A stretch of DNA of 64,000 nucleotides from Taudactylus pleione (GCA_031769625.1 JAUIMM010000570.1:620001-684000), one strand, 5' to 3'. Shown: positions 12,760 through 23,908, numbered from the stretch's first letter. Numbers and translations: made by a program. The notes: generated by a model from the sequence alone, not told the origin.

Positions 12760-12765
12760 CTTTTC

Positions 12766-13064
12766 CATACCTCCCAACATGACCCTCTCCAGAAAGGACA
12801 CAATGCTGTTCCTGGACTTCCCTGGTAATTTATGATTGGTGGCGGCTCCAGAGGTGGGGCTGCAGCACAGTCCAAAATTCAAATAGGGGAGTCACACCAA
12901 CTGCCAGTGAGTCCCAGCCAGTGATGTGTGGCAGTGTGTGAAATGACAGTCGGTGTAACTCCCCTATTTGAATTCTGAACTGTGTTGCAGCCCCACCTCT
13001 TACCAGGGAAGTCCAGGACCAGAGCATTGTGTCCCTCCTGGAGAGGGTCATGTTGGGAGGTATG
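12766..13064. mobile_element. Foldback element with CATACCTCCCAACATG ends and 6-bp target duplication
   Basis: The two arms (about 125 bp each) are near-perfect inverted repeats starting CATACCTCCCAACATGACCC. CTTTTC flanks both sides (12760-12765 and 13065-13070). It is non-coding and presumably mobilised in trans by an unknown transposase. This terminus is common in amphibian repeats to my knowledge. Confidence 0.8.
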
Positions 13065-13314
13065 CTTTTCAAAGCATGAAAAAGGTCAGTTAAAAAAAAA
13101 AAATGTAACGTGCGGCATTCAAGTGGCTCAATATTTAATCACTGAGCCCAGGTACCAGGGAAACAGACAGAGATCCTGCTGCACCTCTACCTTTCATCAC
13201 GGATGCAGTGTTCAGTAGACTCCTATGGGTCTACTGCACCAGAGAACCCTAAAGCAGCCATCACTGGGATCAACCGCCCATAATACACAGATGAGCCCTT
13301 ACTAGTAAACAAAT

Positions 13315-13445
13315 CAAGGGGTTGATGTATCAAGCAGCGAAAAGTGAAGAAGTTGCCCACATAGCAGCCAATCAGCTTTGAGGTAGCATTTATAAAGTAC
13401 ATTCTATAAAATAACTGTTTGGTTGCTATGGGGAACTTCTCCACT
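13315..13445. mobile_element. MITE-like foldback fragment
   Basis: Sequence of the type GATGTATCAAGCAG...CAGCCAATCAGC...TTGGTTGCTATGGGG is shared with the foldbacks at 23550-23680 and 20300-20712. The ends are not clear. Confidence 0.35.
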
Positions 13446-14456
13446 GGTTAATTAATTATATATATATTTTATTTTTTATTTTTTTTAAAGTGGCTTTAAG
13501 TCTAGTTTGATCCATCTAAGGCATCTTTAATCAGCACTATTTATTACAAATCAGAGGAATATAAAAAGAAGATGACATGTATATAACAGATTATGATATT
13601 TTTCCCTATTTCATGCTAAATTTACAGGGGGAAGGGGGAGCAAAAAATAAATACATAGTAAAAGACTCAATAACTCCTTTGACCTTAGTAAGCTACACAT
13701 TATATAACAAATGAAATAATATAACATTGTTCGGACACATTTCTAGTGTTGTACTAGTTTGTCCAGTAGAGTTCAAAACCAAGTATAAAAAAAAAAAAAA
13801 GGGAAAAAGGGAAGGACTTTTAAAAGCACCTTATCCACAAAATAAATATAGCAATAGGAAAACCACACAACAGAATTTGATGTTTAAATAGGGCTATGTA
13901 AAACGAACATTATTTTAGCAGACTGCTTCATGAAACATTGAATATGGCATTGCAGTCTTCCTCCTGAGGGTCAATTTAAAGGACTGCAGTACCATCTCTT
14001 TGCCTGCAGAGGCCACTGTGGAGATTGCACTCTATGGATAGTCAGGAGCTAGAGATCACTATACGCACAGCAGGGGAAGAGAGAGGAGGACTATATACTA
14101 ACAAAGTTCAAGGGTGATGCAATTTATTAGCCGTCAATCGGCAATTCGTTCTGATCATTTTATTGCAAGTTAGACAATGAAAGCAAAATGTCTGCAGTGT
14201 GATATTTAGTACTCCTGAGATAACTGCAGGCTGCATGTGGTACGTGTCACACAGCAATGGTTGCCAGTGGGCTAGGATTTAATTTAAGTAAACTGGTTAC
14301 TAAGGTAATCTACTTCCCTCCTCTGGTATGTTAAGATGGGTACACTACACACCAGGCCGACCCATCTAACAATTGCCAAGTGCATACACACTACACTGAC
14401 ATCACAAATGGCCATTTAGGCTAATTCTGAGTAGTGAGCAAAGCAAAAGCAGCAAG
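13446..14456. other. No recognised gene (intron 2)
   Basis: AT-rich sequence with an A15 run near 13786. I see no coding or repeat family. Confidence 0.5.
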
Positions 14457-14459
14457 TAA

Positions 14460-14618
14460 AGGCCCCCATACATCAGCAACTGATTGTGTATAAAAATATT
14501 TCCCTTTTTCAATCGATTGCAGAATTGCCACAATCGATTGAAAAAGGAAAAGATTTTTATACACAATCGATTGCAAATTGTAGAATTGCCACAATCAATT
14601 GCTGATGTATGGGGGCCT
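14460..14618. mobile_element. Palindromic MITE, AGGCCCCCATACATCAGC family, copy 1
   Basis: The element is a near-perfect inverted repeat over its whole 159 bp, with inner CAATCGATTG motifs. The flanks are TAA and TTA, close to the TNA duplications of PIF/Harbinger elements. A longer relative is at 24854-25252. Confidence 0.8.
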
Positions 14619-14792
14619 TTACTTTGTATCAGGAACAAACCATGTTGCAATACAAAAAGGTGCAAAGACTTTTTTTTTTTTCTTGCATACAGGATAAATG
14701 CTGGCTGCTTTCGCATATAAACACAGAAATACTGGCCAGCTTTATTTTTACATTGCGAGTTAAGACTGAGTTTGGACACACCACTCTCACAT

Positions 14793-14967
14793 CTAAGGGT
14801 ATATTTACTAAAGTGTAGGTTTATAGAAATAGAGGTGTTGCCCATATCAACCAATCAGATTCTACTTATCTTCTACAAGTTGCTCGATCAATAAGTGGAA
14901 TCGGATTGGTTGCTAGGGACAGCACCTCCTTTTCTATAAACCCGCACTTTAGTAAATATACCCTTAG
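14793..14967. mobile_element. MITE with CTAAGGGTATATTTACTAAA inverted ends
   Basis: The terminal inverted repeats of about 25 bp are near perfect, and the interior contains an ATCAACCAATCAGATT / GGATTGGTTGCTAG foldback. It is non-coding. Confidence 0.75.
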
Positions 14968-15674
14968 ATCTCTGCACATTTCACATCTTCCCCATCTGCA
15001 GTGCCACAGGGTTATACCCAGAAGCAGAAATGACTTGCTCTTTTTGCTTCACTCCCACAACAAAATCAGCCGCTTAGTGAGCAGCGGGATGTCAGTGGAA
15101 ACATGGGGTAAGATTGGGGAATTTTTAAAGGATTTTAATAGGCTTTAAGTAGCATTCCGTATACCTGCATTGTAAAGCGCAAGAAACCCAGATAAGTAGG
15201 GAACGATCGTTATTCACAGCTTAACCAAAATGTGACAGTCTGGGCAGGAAAGTGCATGTATGTTTGGTCATTATAAAATAAACCCATTATATTTATCCCA
15301 CACACCAACAACATATCGCAGCCACCATCAACCAAGAAAACCGTGCCATAAAAAGCTTATTGTTAATAAAAAATGTAACAAAAAAAAGGGAAAAAAAACA
15401 AAACAAAACAAAAAAAGCATAAAACATTCATTGTGGGGCAACGTGGATGACAATAAAACCTTCAATCTCTGAGCAGAAACCTCCAACTGCCACATAAATG
15501 CTGATCAAGAACTTGCTAGAACTTCAACAAAAGGCAGAGGCCAAACATATACGGTAAGGCAACTTTAACCACACAATGTCGACTTACCTTCAATCAAAAG
15601 ACACAAAATCAGCATTTACACTCCTATATCTTATTGGGAGATTCGCACATGCGTCAGGCCGGGGGGAAACTTAC
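14968..15674. other. Intron 2 sequence next to the ZBTB47 donor
   Basis: No repeat or exon was recognised. It contains an A/C-rich run near 15375-15418. Confidence 0.5.
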
Positions 15675-17081
15675 TTGTATATTCTTTTCACAGTCTGTCT
15701 GGTGATGAAGCATTAGCTCACTCTCCAATAGGAACCTCTTGCCACATTTGTCACATATCCTCATGCGGCTGTGGGTGACGTTCATGTGCTTTTCCAGATA
15801 CCACCTATTATTGAAAACTCTAGGGCACTTCTTACATGGGAAGTGCTGCTTCTCCTCAAATTTGGCTTTTTGCCCCAAACTGTCCTGTCCTTTCTTCCGT
15901 CTCCTCCCACCACCTCCTCGGCTGCGTGATCCTTTCGCACCTTTCCTCAACTTGGTGGACTTGTTTTCACTTGGCGACTTACTTCCCTCGCCAGGGGAGT
16001 TCTCATCTTTTGCCGCCTCCACTGATTCATCATTGTCCTTTTCTTCCTCCTCTTCCTCTTCTTCCTCCTCCTCCTCCAACTCCTCTTCCTCCTCCTGTGG
16101 TTCTTCTGCATCTTCCTCTTCGCTCGGCAGGATCTCATCTTCCTCATCTTCTAATATGTCAAGAAAGTCCTCCTCTTCTTCCACCCCTCCTTCTTCTTCA
16201 TTCTCGTCATCCCCATCTTCTTCTGAGCCTCGATCATCCCCATCTGATCGGTCTAGAACTGCCACAGAGTCTGAAGAACCCTTACCCTCAGTCCCTTTGG
16301 AGACATTTAATGTCTGGTTGTTTAAGTTGACCTCTACGATTATCTGTTCTCGGTTGAAGGACTCTTGACTTTCCAAGTCCTCCTCCGAATCAGCTCCTTC
16401 TACTTTACAAATTCTTGCTGCACTCCTGTCCTCATCTTTAAAATACTGTTTCGGTGACGCTGCGTTGGGTACATGTCCTTTACTTACACTGTCCTCTACT
16501 CTAACAGAGTAGGGATCATTTCCCTCCCGGGCATAAATCTTTGTCGGAGGCGCGTCGACCTCCTGCTTTATTTCCCTATAAAACTGTGGTTGCATCACAG
16601 TGGCAGTGTCCGTTCTACTGTCCTCTGTATCCAAGATATCGTTCGCCATGGACAGGTTCAACGACCTGCTGTGGATCAGCTCCTGACATGACGTCACAAT
16701 TTCATTCATCTGCAACACAGCAGCGGCATTTAAGACATCCTGCACGTTGCAGCCATTGACTAATAGCTTAGAGGTGTAGATGAAGTTGAGTATCTGCTGG
16801 AAGCCTCGGGACGTCAAGGCTTCCAGGGACAGTTCCACCCTTTGGAGCTGCTTGTTCTGGGTGAAGAGAGAGTGGAAGAACTGGCTGTAGGCAGCGAGCA
16901 CCCCCTTGTGAGCAGGGAAGGTGCTCTTCTGCTGGACAAGTACGATGTCCACATCGCAGAGGTCGGGCTGGAACAGGCGCTGCTCGTTCAGTCTATCCAT
17001 CAAACAGGTGAAGTGAAGGGCGACATCTTCCACTAGAGAATACTCCGTGGAAGGGTAGTCCGTTGTCTTCTCAACTATCAA
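15675..17081 (-). CDS. ZBTB47: ZBTB47 coding exon 2 (BTB domain, acidic tract, first two C2H2 zinc fingers)
   Basis: This is the main coding exon of a BTB/POZ C2H2 zinc-finger protein, a family of nuclear DNA-binding transcription regulators. It is bounded by a pyrimidine-rich acceptor ending in TTACAG (first exon base 17081) and a consensus donor CAA|GTAAGT (last exon base 15675). It has exactly 469 codons and is phase 0 at both ends. Counting a Met from exon 1, the BTB domain lies at about residues 30-140 ([36 protein letters not shown]). A conserved motif KIYAREG, a stretch [17 protein letters not shown] and an acidic Glu/Asp tract at about 300-390 follow. Then come two C2H2 fingers, the first with [19 protein letters not shown]. 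The order and motifs match my memory of vertebrate ZBTB47 (ZNF651); ZNF652 has related fingers but no such BTB. The remaining fingers must be in later exons not found here. An ATG inside intron sequence at 17175-17177 extends this frame but is upstream of the acceptor and is not the real start. Confidence 0.93.
16030..16240 (-). repeat. GAG/GAA trinucleotide-rich tract encoding the ZBTB47 acidic region
   Basis: Within exon 2 the minus strand is a run of GAG, GAA and GAT codons, seen on the plus strand as TTCCTCCTC-type sequence. The longest pure stretch, near 16043-16080, encodes uninterrupted Glu. Such codon tracts tend to vary in length between alleles. The reverse strand gives long serine- or proline-rich open frames that are only shadows. 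Confidence 0.8.
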
Positions 17082-17204
17082 CTGTAAGAAGAGTAAAGAG
17101 AAGACAATTAAAATAAATAGACTCAGACATCTGTTATACAAGTCACAGAGGCTCCACCGTGCTGAAAAAGCCAACATTTTTAACTATGTGGGGGAGAACT
17201 TAAT

Positions 17205-17440
17205 AGTTTTTTTGGGCGGCGATAATGCACGCCTGACAGAGCAATTCAATGGTTTTGGTCCCTCATTAATTATCGTGCCCAAAAGCACCGTGTTTAGCCG
17301 CGTAAAGCAGCCAAACTCATGTAAAATCCTGGTTAGGGCGCCCAAACCTGAAACTTTCGCACATTCCTGCTCGCCACCTCGAGCGGCTGTGAGCAGAAAT
17401 GTTGATGCCGGCGGCTCTTGCGTCTGAATGGAGCAACAAC
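17205..17440. repeat. Degraded repeat with GAGCAATTCAATGG motif
   Basis: It shares GAGCAATTCAAT and GTGCCCAAAAGCACC-like pieces with the inverted-repeat element at 19555-19802. The boundaries are unclear. It lies just upstream (minus strand) of the exon 2 acceptor. Confidence 0.3.
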
Positions 17441-17610
17441 TGAACTGATCCGTTCGGGACCTATTAGTTAAGGCACTCAAAAAAGCAACTGAATTCCCCC
17501 AAGTGTAAATGACAACTAAGCTCAATATAACTTCTGACAGTAATTAAAAATACAAAAAAAGAGAAAGAAAACTTCATCAGCCCTGAATAAATGCAATTCT
17601 TCAAATGGAG

Positions 17611-17633
17611 AATATATATATATATATATATAC

Positions 17634-17687
<54 letters not shown>

Positions 17688-17688
17688 C
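17611..17688. repeat. (TA)n(CA)n compound microsatellite
   Basis: A TA run passes through ACATACATACAT into a long CA run. Confidence 0.95.
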
Positions 17689-17740
17689 AGGTATTAAACA
17701 AAGGCCATCGCCTACTTTGCAGAGACGAGTTGCAGAGACA

Positions 17741-18140
17741 GGGAAGCAATCGGGAAGCCGACTGCCTAAATACCAGCAGCCGGCTTCCCGACTGTCATAT
17801 CCCGGCAAGGGTGAAATGCATTTCCCCGACGCCGGGAGACCGGCATCCCGATCGTAGTGATGCCGGGCCCTGCGAGCGGACAGCCGCGGGGGGGGGGGGG
17901 GGGGTTAGGGTCAGGTACCCCCCCGGGAGGGTTAGGCTAGGGGGAGGGAGGGTTAGGGTTAGGCACCCCCGGGGGGGAAGTTAGGGTTAGGCACCCCTAA
18001 GGAGGGTTAGGGTTAGGGGGGTTAGGTTAGTACATACTTACCTATCCACGATCGGGATTTCCAGCGCTGTCGGGCTTCCGCTGCTTCTAACTCTGCTCTT
18101 GCCATTGACGGGAATCGAACCAGCGGTATTTCATTTCCCT
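17741..18140 (-). mobile_element. Telomere-like-core element, copy 2
   Basis: It opens GGGAAGCAATCGGGAAGCCG (B end) and closes with GGTATTTCATTTCCC (A end), so it is inverted relative to copy 1. The G-rich core is the reverse of the CCTAACCC core. The hairpin CCGGCATCCCGATCG... with GATGCCGGG and the AGGTAAGTATG motif on the reverse strand are present. Confidence 0.7.
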
Positions 18141-18196
18141 GTGAACAACTTACTGGGTGAAGCACTGATAGAGAGCTGCCATGTGATTAGCATGTC

Positions 18197-18427
18197 TCTG
18201 GGAATGGGTATGAAATACCACCGACCTCATGGATTCCCGTCAACGGGAGAAACCCTAACTTCCCCCCCCAAGTGCCTAACCCTAACCACCCCCTTCCCCG
18301 CTGCCTAAACCTAAGTCCCCCGGGGGGGTGCCTAACCCTAAGTCCCCCCGGGTGTGCCTAACCCTAACCCTCCCTCCCCCTAGCCTAACCCTAACCCTCC
18401 CAGGGGGGTGGCTAACCCTAAGATGCC
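18197..18427 (+). mobile_element. Telomere-like-core element, copy 3 (truncated)
   Basis: It starts GGAATGGGTATGAAATACC, the A end, facing copy 2 head to head with about 56 bases between. The core of CCTAACCCTAA and CCCCGGGG is present but the B-end hairpins are missing. Confidence 0.6.
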
Positions 18428-18654
18428 CATAGCGTAATGCGTATCAAGCAATGCGTTCTTCAGATTCAGGTAAATGTGTCTTTGCTATAGCATATAATAT
18501 AAGGGGAAGGTTAGATTAAGAAAGGATCGGTCCAATAGGAGCATATTTTATGGTGAGGAACACAGAAAACAGTGGTGACCTACGATCTTTCCAGCTGTTT
18601 AAGGTCATCTGCAGAAATCCTGGGGCATACATGTAACATACAGTGTTATACACA

Positions 18655-19205
18655 TATGGGCCCTCATTGCGAGTCCAACACGAGTTCTAATGCGAATGCG
18701 CAATTTTGCAGACTGTGTATGCATCGCAGCGAACACACACATTGTCCTGTTATCTGCAAGAGATTCAGAGTCATCTCGGTTGTTGCTCTCCACATGTCAA
18801 ATGATCGTGTAACCAGCCATCATTCTTGCACTCTGCATGGGGTAGGTGTAAGCGCCTATTCTAGCGATGATGGCTGCTGTAACGGACGGAGCGCAGGGGT
18901 CGGTGTAGTCGCAGAGATCAGTGTGACTCACAATAGGGGTGAATAATCGCAATAGACTTCTGTTTGGCTTACAGAATTTTGGCAGATTTGAGTGCGACTA
19001 ACTTGCGCCCATAGGGCTTAATCCAATTATTCACAGGTGCAGCTGGATTCATGGATTTTTAGTTTGCAGCCCCATAGGACTATGTACAAAAAATTCACAA
19101 ATCTGGGGCAAGATAGGGAGAGTTCCGATGCCCGCGATTACCCGCCATTGCAATGGCAACTTGCCCCCCCTCGCCTGCAGGGGCGAGTTAATTGAATTTA
19201 GCCCA
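18655..19205. repeat. Probable composite MITE
   Basis: The left edge reads TATGGGCCCTCATTGCGAG and the right edge TTGAATTTAGCCCATA, a short imperfect inverted end. The interior is non-coding. The boundaries are weakly supported. Confidence 0.3.
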
Positions 19206-19554
19206 TAAAGTGTTGTGTGCATCTATATCTAGTATTTGTAGGAAAACCAACCTCTTGGCAAATCGGTACTTACCGAAACAAAAACACCATTTCAAAAAGA
19301 TTACTGCTACTTACAGAACCCCTAACTTCCACAATATAAATGCACTGAGCCCCTTTACATTGATTATACCAGCACTATGCCCAGCATTCCCCAGATTGTT
19401 TATACCAGTTATGTGACCCTCAGCATTGCCAACATTTGTTAAATATAGAGCAATCAGCCATCATATCTTTTCTCTGTCCTGGGTCAAGACCTTTCACACT
19501 AAAAGACAATTAAATTTTTCTGTGCTGCCCGCAGCTCACGTATAAAGTGACAAG

Positions 19555-19802
19555 AGCAATTCAATTGATTGTGCCAAAGGGCACAAGTGCCACGGGTGCC
19601 CATTATTTCTGCTCACACCCTCCTGAGGTGGCAAACAGAAAAACGCGGAAAGTCTGTCTTTTGGGCGCCCAAATGCCGCGTACACAGTACTGTGCATGGA
19701 TTTAGCCATTTTAAGTTTCTAAACCCGGTGCTTTTGGACGCGACATGCAAGATTTGTAATGGGCGCCCATTAGCTCGCCCCCGCCGGCACAATGAATTGA
19801 GA
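19555..19802. mobile_element. MITE with CAATTCAATTG / TTGTGCC inverted ends
   Basis: The left GAGCAATTCAATTGATTG and the right CACAATGAATTGAGAC are inverted with a small gap. The GC-rich interior contains GGGCGCCC palindromes. Confidence 0.45.
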
Positions 19803-20289
19803 CGGGAGATCAAGCACGAGAAAACGATGGATTCCCTCCTAAAATTATCATTATTTTTCTTTAACAAGGTCTCCACCCGTGAAGCCTGTATTGGTACAGG
19901 TGCCGCCCCTCTCAGGGTTAGGGGCAAACAGACAAAGTGCAGATGGTCCTCAGGCTGGATTTGCACCAAAGGCCCCCACACTGCAAGGCCGGAGTGGTAG
20001 CAACTGTAACAAACCCTATCACCGGGTCAGAGCTTCCACACATCAACACCACACAGAAGAATAGGAATATGACACTTTCTGGAGTTCTGGTCTTCGTCTG
20101 TCCCAGCACCAGAGTAAATGGTCTATACTTAGTTCAAACAGAAACAAGGCAAAGAGCCCTTTGGGCTTCAGCAGAACTAGAGAGGTTTGGTGTGTTAGAT
20201 TGAATCCAGAAAGAGTGGGGGACAGTCTTACTGCTGACTGGATTCGGGCCTGACAAAGGAGTCCAAGTACCAAGCCTTGGAGAGAGATA

Positions 20290-20712
20290 AAAGGTGCAGA
20301 TGTACTAGGCTCTGGAAAGTAATAAATTGAGAGTGATAAACTACCAACCAATCAGCTCCTGACATTTGTCAAACACAGCCTGTCACATGGCAGTTAGGAG
20401 CAGAGTGGCTGGTAGTTTATCACGCTCCAATTTAACACTTTCCAGAGGTTAGTACATCTCCCCCAAAGTACCAACCAGCTCCTGCCGCTTCACAGGCTGT
20501 ATTTGAAAAATGACAGATAGGAGCAGATTGGTTGGTGCTTCATCTCCGTCCACTATCTCTCTCTCTCCAAGACTAAGTACACGGGGTCCAAGTACTATGC
20601 CTTGAAAAGATATAAAGCACCAACCAACCAGCTCCTGTCACTTTAGAGACTGTGTTTGAAAAGTGACAGGAGCCGATTGGTTGCTACTTTATCTCCCTCC
20701 AAGACTTAGTAC
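20290..20712. repeat. Three tandem foldback units (CCAACCAATCAGCTCCTG type)
   Basis: Each unit of about 130 bp is a stem-loop. One arm is ACCAACCAATCAGCTCCTG and the other CAGGAGCCGATTGGTTG, with CTTTGGTGT/CTTGGAGAGA-type linkers. The three units are divergent. A single unit of the same type lies at 35555-35690. Confidence 0.65.
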
Positions 20713-21189
20713 ATAGACACCAAAGGGCTGTATTTTGTAACCAACCCATGACCTGCAGACAGTAAAAGCCAGCTGGTGCAGGGAGGGGGATTAAAGTATC
20801 TTTGCTGCAAGCGACACTGCCCTGTAGCCAGACCCCAGCTCACCAAAAGTGAGGGAAGGGTTGTGGTAGAGTATTGCTGGTTTTGCACTGGGTTACAGCT
20901 TAGCCTCCATTTCTAGAAAGTCACAGTGGTATTTATACAAAAGTATTACAAGGTGCATTTCTGCAGCAATCAGTTACACAGACATCTGGGCCCAGAACGG
21001 AGAGCGCAGAGCACCTCAGTTCATTAACAGTTTTGCTGATCTAAGCAACTGTCCCAAGGTCTCACCCACGGTGTAGGTCTTATGGATTCCACCCAGGACG
21101 CTGCTGTAGCGCCCAGCTGCCATCTTTAATGGTGTTTATAAAACAGTCCACTCAGACAGCAGCTGCTTCAGAACAAACGTTTATGAAAG

Positions 21190-21600
21190 GTCATAAATCA
21201 TCATCATCATCATTCTTTTTATGCAAGGTGCCAAAAAAAAAAAAACCCTCTACAGCAGACTTATAGTTACAAAAAGACACAAAATACAAATCGTACACAA
21301 AGAGAACACGTATGGGCGATGCGGACGTAGGTGGTGCAGACGTGAAGCAAAAGCTAGAGAGGGACCACTCGTCAGGAGAGCTTACAGTCTATAGTCTGCG
21401 TTTAGATAAGTGGAAATTCCATTTAAGTTTTCATTAACACAAACAGGAAGAACAAAAAAAGGAGCCAACTGCTGCTCATTCATAAAGGGAGAATAGTGAC
21501 CTATAACTAAACCCAACTCCACAATTTTACCATTATCCTTTATACTTAAAAGGCGCCACAAAGTTTGTACAGCGCTCTACAGGATGGATGGAGATAGGGA
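21190..21600. repeat. Degraded SINE-like sequence
   Basis: Pieces such as GAGAGCTTACAGTCTATA and AAGGCGCCACAAAGTTTGTACAGCGC resemble the tail of common amphibian tRNA-SINEs. The copy is fragmentary. Confidence 0.3.
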
Positions 21601-21605
21601 GACAA

Positions 21606-21628
21606 TTATATATATATATTATATATAT

Positions 21629-21662
<34 letters not shown>
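21606..21662. repeat. (TA)n(CA)n microsatellite
   Basis: Short TA runs are followed by a CA run. Confidence 0.95.
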
Positions 21663-21665
<3 letters not shown>

Positions 21666-21713
21666 CAAAGCATAACCATGGTACAGCAGCAGTAAGATAA
21701 TCTGTGGCACATT

Positions 21714-22051
21714 GGGCTCGATTCAATTGAGCGCGATGTAAATAGCGCCGGGAGATAGCTCCCGGAGCTATTCAATCCATCGCGATGTTAGGTTGGGGGA
21801 GCTCGTTCTAGCGCCTTAAACAGGGTTTTCAGGCGTGAGAACGGGCATTCCCCGACCTAACTTCCTGGCGCGATGCTGTTCTCCCGGCGCTAAGGGCAGA
21901 AAACAGCCTCGCGCCGGGATCGAATTTCTGCTCGCATCCCTGGAGGGATGCGAGAAGAAATCCTTAGTCGGGGTTAGCTGCACGGTGTATTGAATAGCTC
22001 TGGGAGCTGATTCCCGGCGCTGTTCACATCGTGTAGAATAGAATAGTGCCC
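21714..22051. mobile_element. Foldback MITE with 3-bp ATT duplication
   Basis: The ends GGGCTCGATTCAATTG and GAATAGTGCCC are inverted, and internal stems such as GGGAGATAGCTCCCGGAGC are complementary to the right arm. ATT flanks both sides. It is related to 46244-46584 (shared GGAGCTATTCAATCCA). Confidence 0.65.
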
Positions 22052-22479
22052 ATTATGGAGCCATAAACAAACATACCAGGTAGGACACAAACTAGAGGCA
22101 AGGGTTGGGGAACGCTGCATTTTGCCAGGCAAGTGGAGGTGGGTGTCAGGGTGAGGAAAGCTGTTCAGCACTCAAAGAGCCTGTACCCAGGAGAAGGCGA
22201 GCACACAGTGTCAGAGTCACTGAAGGGCACAAGGAACACTGTAACCAGGATAGTACTGGGGAGGAAAATGATGACGGACCTGCCGATGAGAGCTGATCTT
22301 GGACCGACTGACTTGTAGCTTATGTTATGATATATAAAGGCTTCAGCCCTTTTCAAAATTCAGCAACCGCCAGGCAGTGCCAAAACAGAGTTACATCAAC
22401 TCTATAAAACTGAAGACTGGTAAAATAAAAATTATATCACCACGATGGGACGTGCACATAACGGCTGTCTTCACACAAA

Positions 22480-22860
22480 CACCATGCCCCGTACCAAAAC
22501 TATATCATGCCAAGTACAGCACCTGGCCCCCCACCTACACCATGCCCTATACACTTACCCAGCTGCACGCACACACAATGCACCAAACAGCACCCACCCA
22601 TGCGCATACATGCACACAGTGTGCACCATACAGCACCCGGCCTCCCACCCACGCTATTTCCTGTACCCAGCCACACACACGCCCCATGACCCGAACAGCA
22701 CCCGGCCACACTCACACACACAGCATGCCCTGTACTGCACCTGTCCCAGCCACACCATGCCCCTTAAAACTCACATAATGCACCATACAGCACCTAGCTA
22801 CCCACCCTATGCCCCGTATAGCACCCAGCCACACACGCCATGTCCCGTACAGCACTCAGA
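22480..22860. repeat. Imperfect C/A-rich minisatellite
   Basis: Units of roughly 30-40 bp built on CACCATGCCC...TACAGCACC repeat imperfectly. The open frames here (His/Thr/Pro-rich) are repeat artefacts. Confidence 0.55.
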
Positions 22861-23261
22861 CACGCTATGGGCCTGGCGCACTATAGGTGACAAGTGCACC
22901 CACCCAGTAGAGATAGACAGAGTGGCAGTGCGCCCTGTGCTGGCCCCGGCCTCATAGCATATAAAGTCATGACGTTTTGCTGAGGGGGCGTGGCTGCCAG
23001 GACGGCAGTACGGTACCGCGCGGAATGTCCCCAGGCTGTAGAGGCAACAGGGTACTCCAGGCACCACTGCAGCAGCAATACTGGCAGCAGGTGCCGCACC
23101 AGGTGGCCCGTTAGCCAGGTGCAGGGGCCGTGGGCAGTAACAGTGCCTACCCCACGGCACAGCTCGCACACCCGTAGTTATGGCCCAGCATATAGCTAAA
23201 CCTAGGCTACATATCCGAGGCAGCTATACATGTGTTAACGAGAGAGTGACCAGCCCTGGTT

Positions 23262-23480
23262 GGGTACGGGATCCCAGCTGTCGGTTGTCACAATACAGAC
23301 AGCGGTATCCCGACACTAACCGGTAAGTTCCCTAAACACTAACCCTTACCCCGCCCTCTCCAGTGCATGAACCCAACCTTCCCCCCTAGTGCCTAAACCT
23401 AAACCTCCCCCCTTAGCGCCTAACCCCCGATACTTACCTTTGGGATTCCGGCGTCAGTATTTATACAGTTGGCATCCCAT
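23262..23480. mobile_element. GC-rich foldback element, family B copy 2
   Basis: GGGATCCCAGCTGTCGG...CGGTATCCCGACAC and a CCTAAACACTAACCC core resemble 4508-4762 and 44026-44245. The right limit is vague. Confidence 0.35.
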
Positions 23481-23544
23481 CTGCCAAGATGCTGACTACA
23501 CCCCGACCACCCCATGTACTGGCAGGATTATTCTCAGTCATCAA

Positions 23545-23685
23545 GCTGCCAGCTTTCAGAACATGGGATGTATCAAACCATCTAAAGAGGATAGGTTGCT
23601 ATGGGCTGCACCTCAGCCTAGCTGCTTGTTGCTTTGGACGTTTCCATCTCTCCTCTTTAGAAGGTTTGATACATGTCCCCTCATT
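23545..23685. mobile_element. Foldback MITE (GATGTATCAAACC ends)
   Basis: GGGATGTATCAAACCATCTAAAGAGG is inverted as CCTCTTTAGAAGGTTTGATACATG. It is a short non-coding hairpin. Confidence 0.65.
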
Positions 23686-23907
23686 GGCTCTGCATGATCA
23701 CATGGGATGAGCGTCACTGGATCTTCTGCCCAAACCAAACAGCTAATTTAACGAACGCCAAAAAGCACTGAGGACACAGAGAGTTGTCTTAAAGCAGATT
23801 TTCCCAAACAATGGTATGTGTATTGATTACGGCCCATTGCAGTACTAGTAACTGTACGACATGTCCGCTTTAAGCTCCCGAATCCTATATAATTAATCAA
23901 AAAAAAA

Positions 23908-23908
<1 letters not shown>

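Noticed and set aside
15739..16368. 209- and 164-codon plus-strand frames
   Set aside because: They lie antisense to the ZBTB47 exon and arise from the reverse of the Glu-codon tract.
17082..17177. N-terminal extension [10 protein letters not shown]... upstream of the exon 2 acceptor
   Set aside because: It is intron sequence: a pyrimidine tract and CAG acceptor separate it from the exon, and the exon 1 ATG fits the protein better.
18200..18427. Interstitial telomere block
   Set aside because: The CCTAACCC units are imperfect, mixed with CCCCGGGG, and lie inside a mobile element with defined ends.
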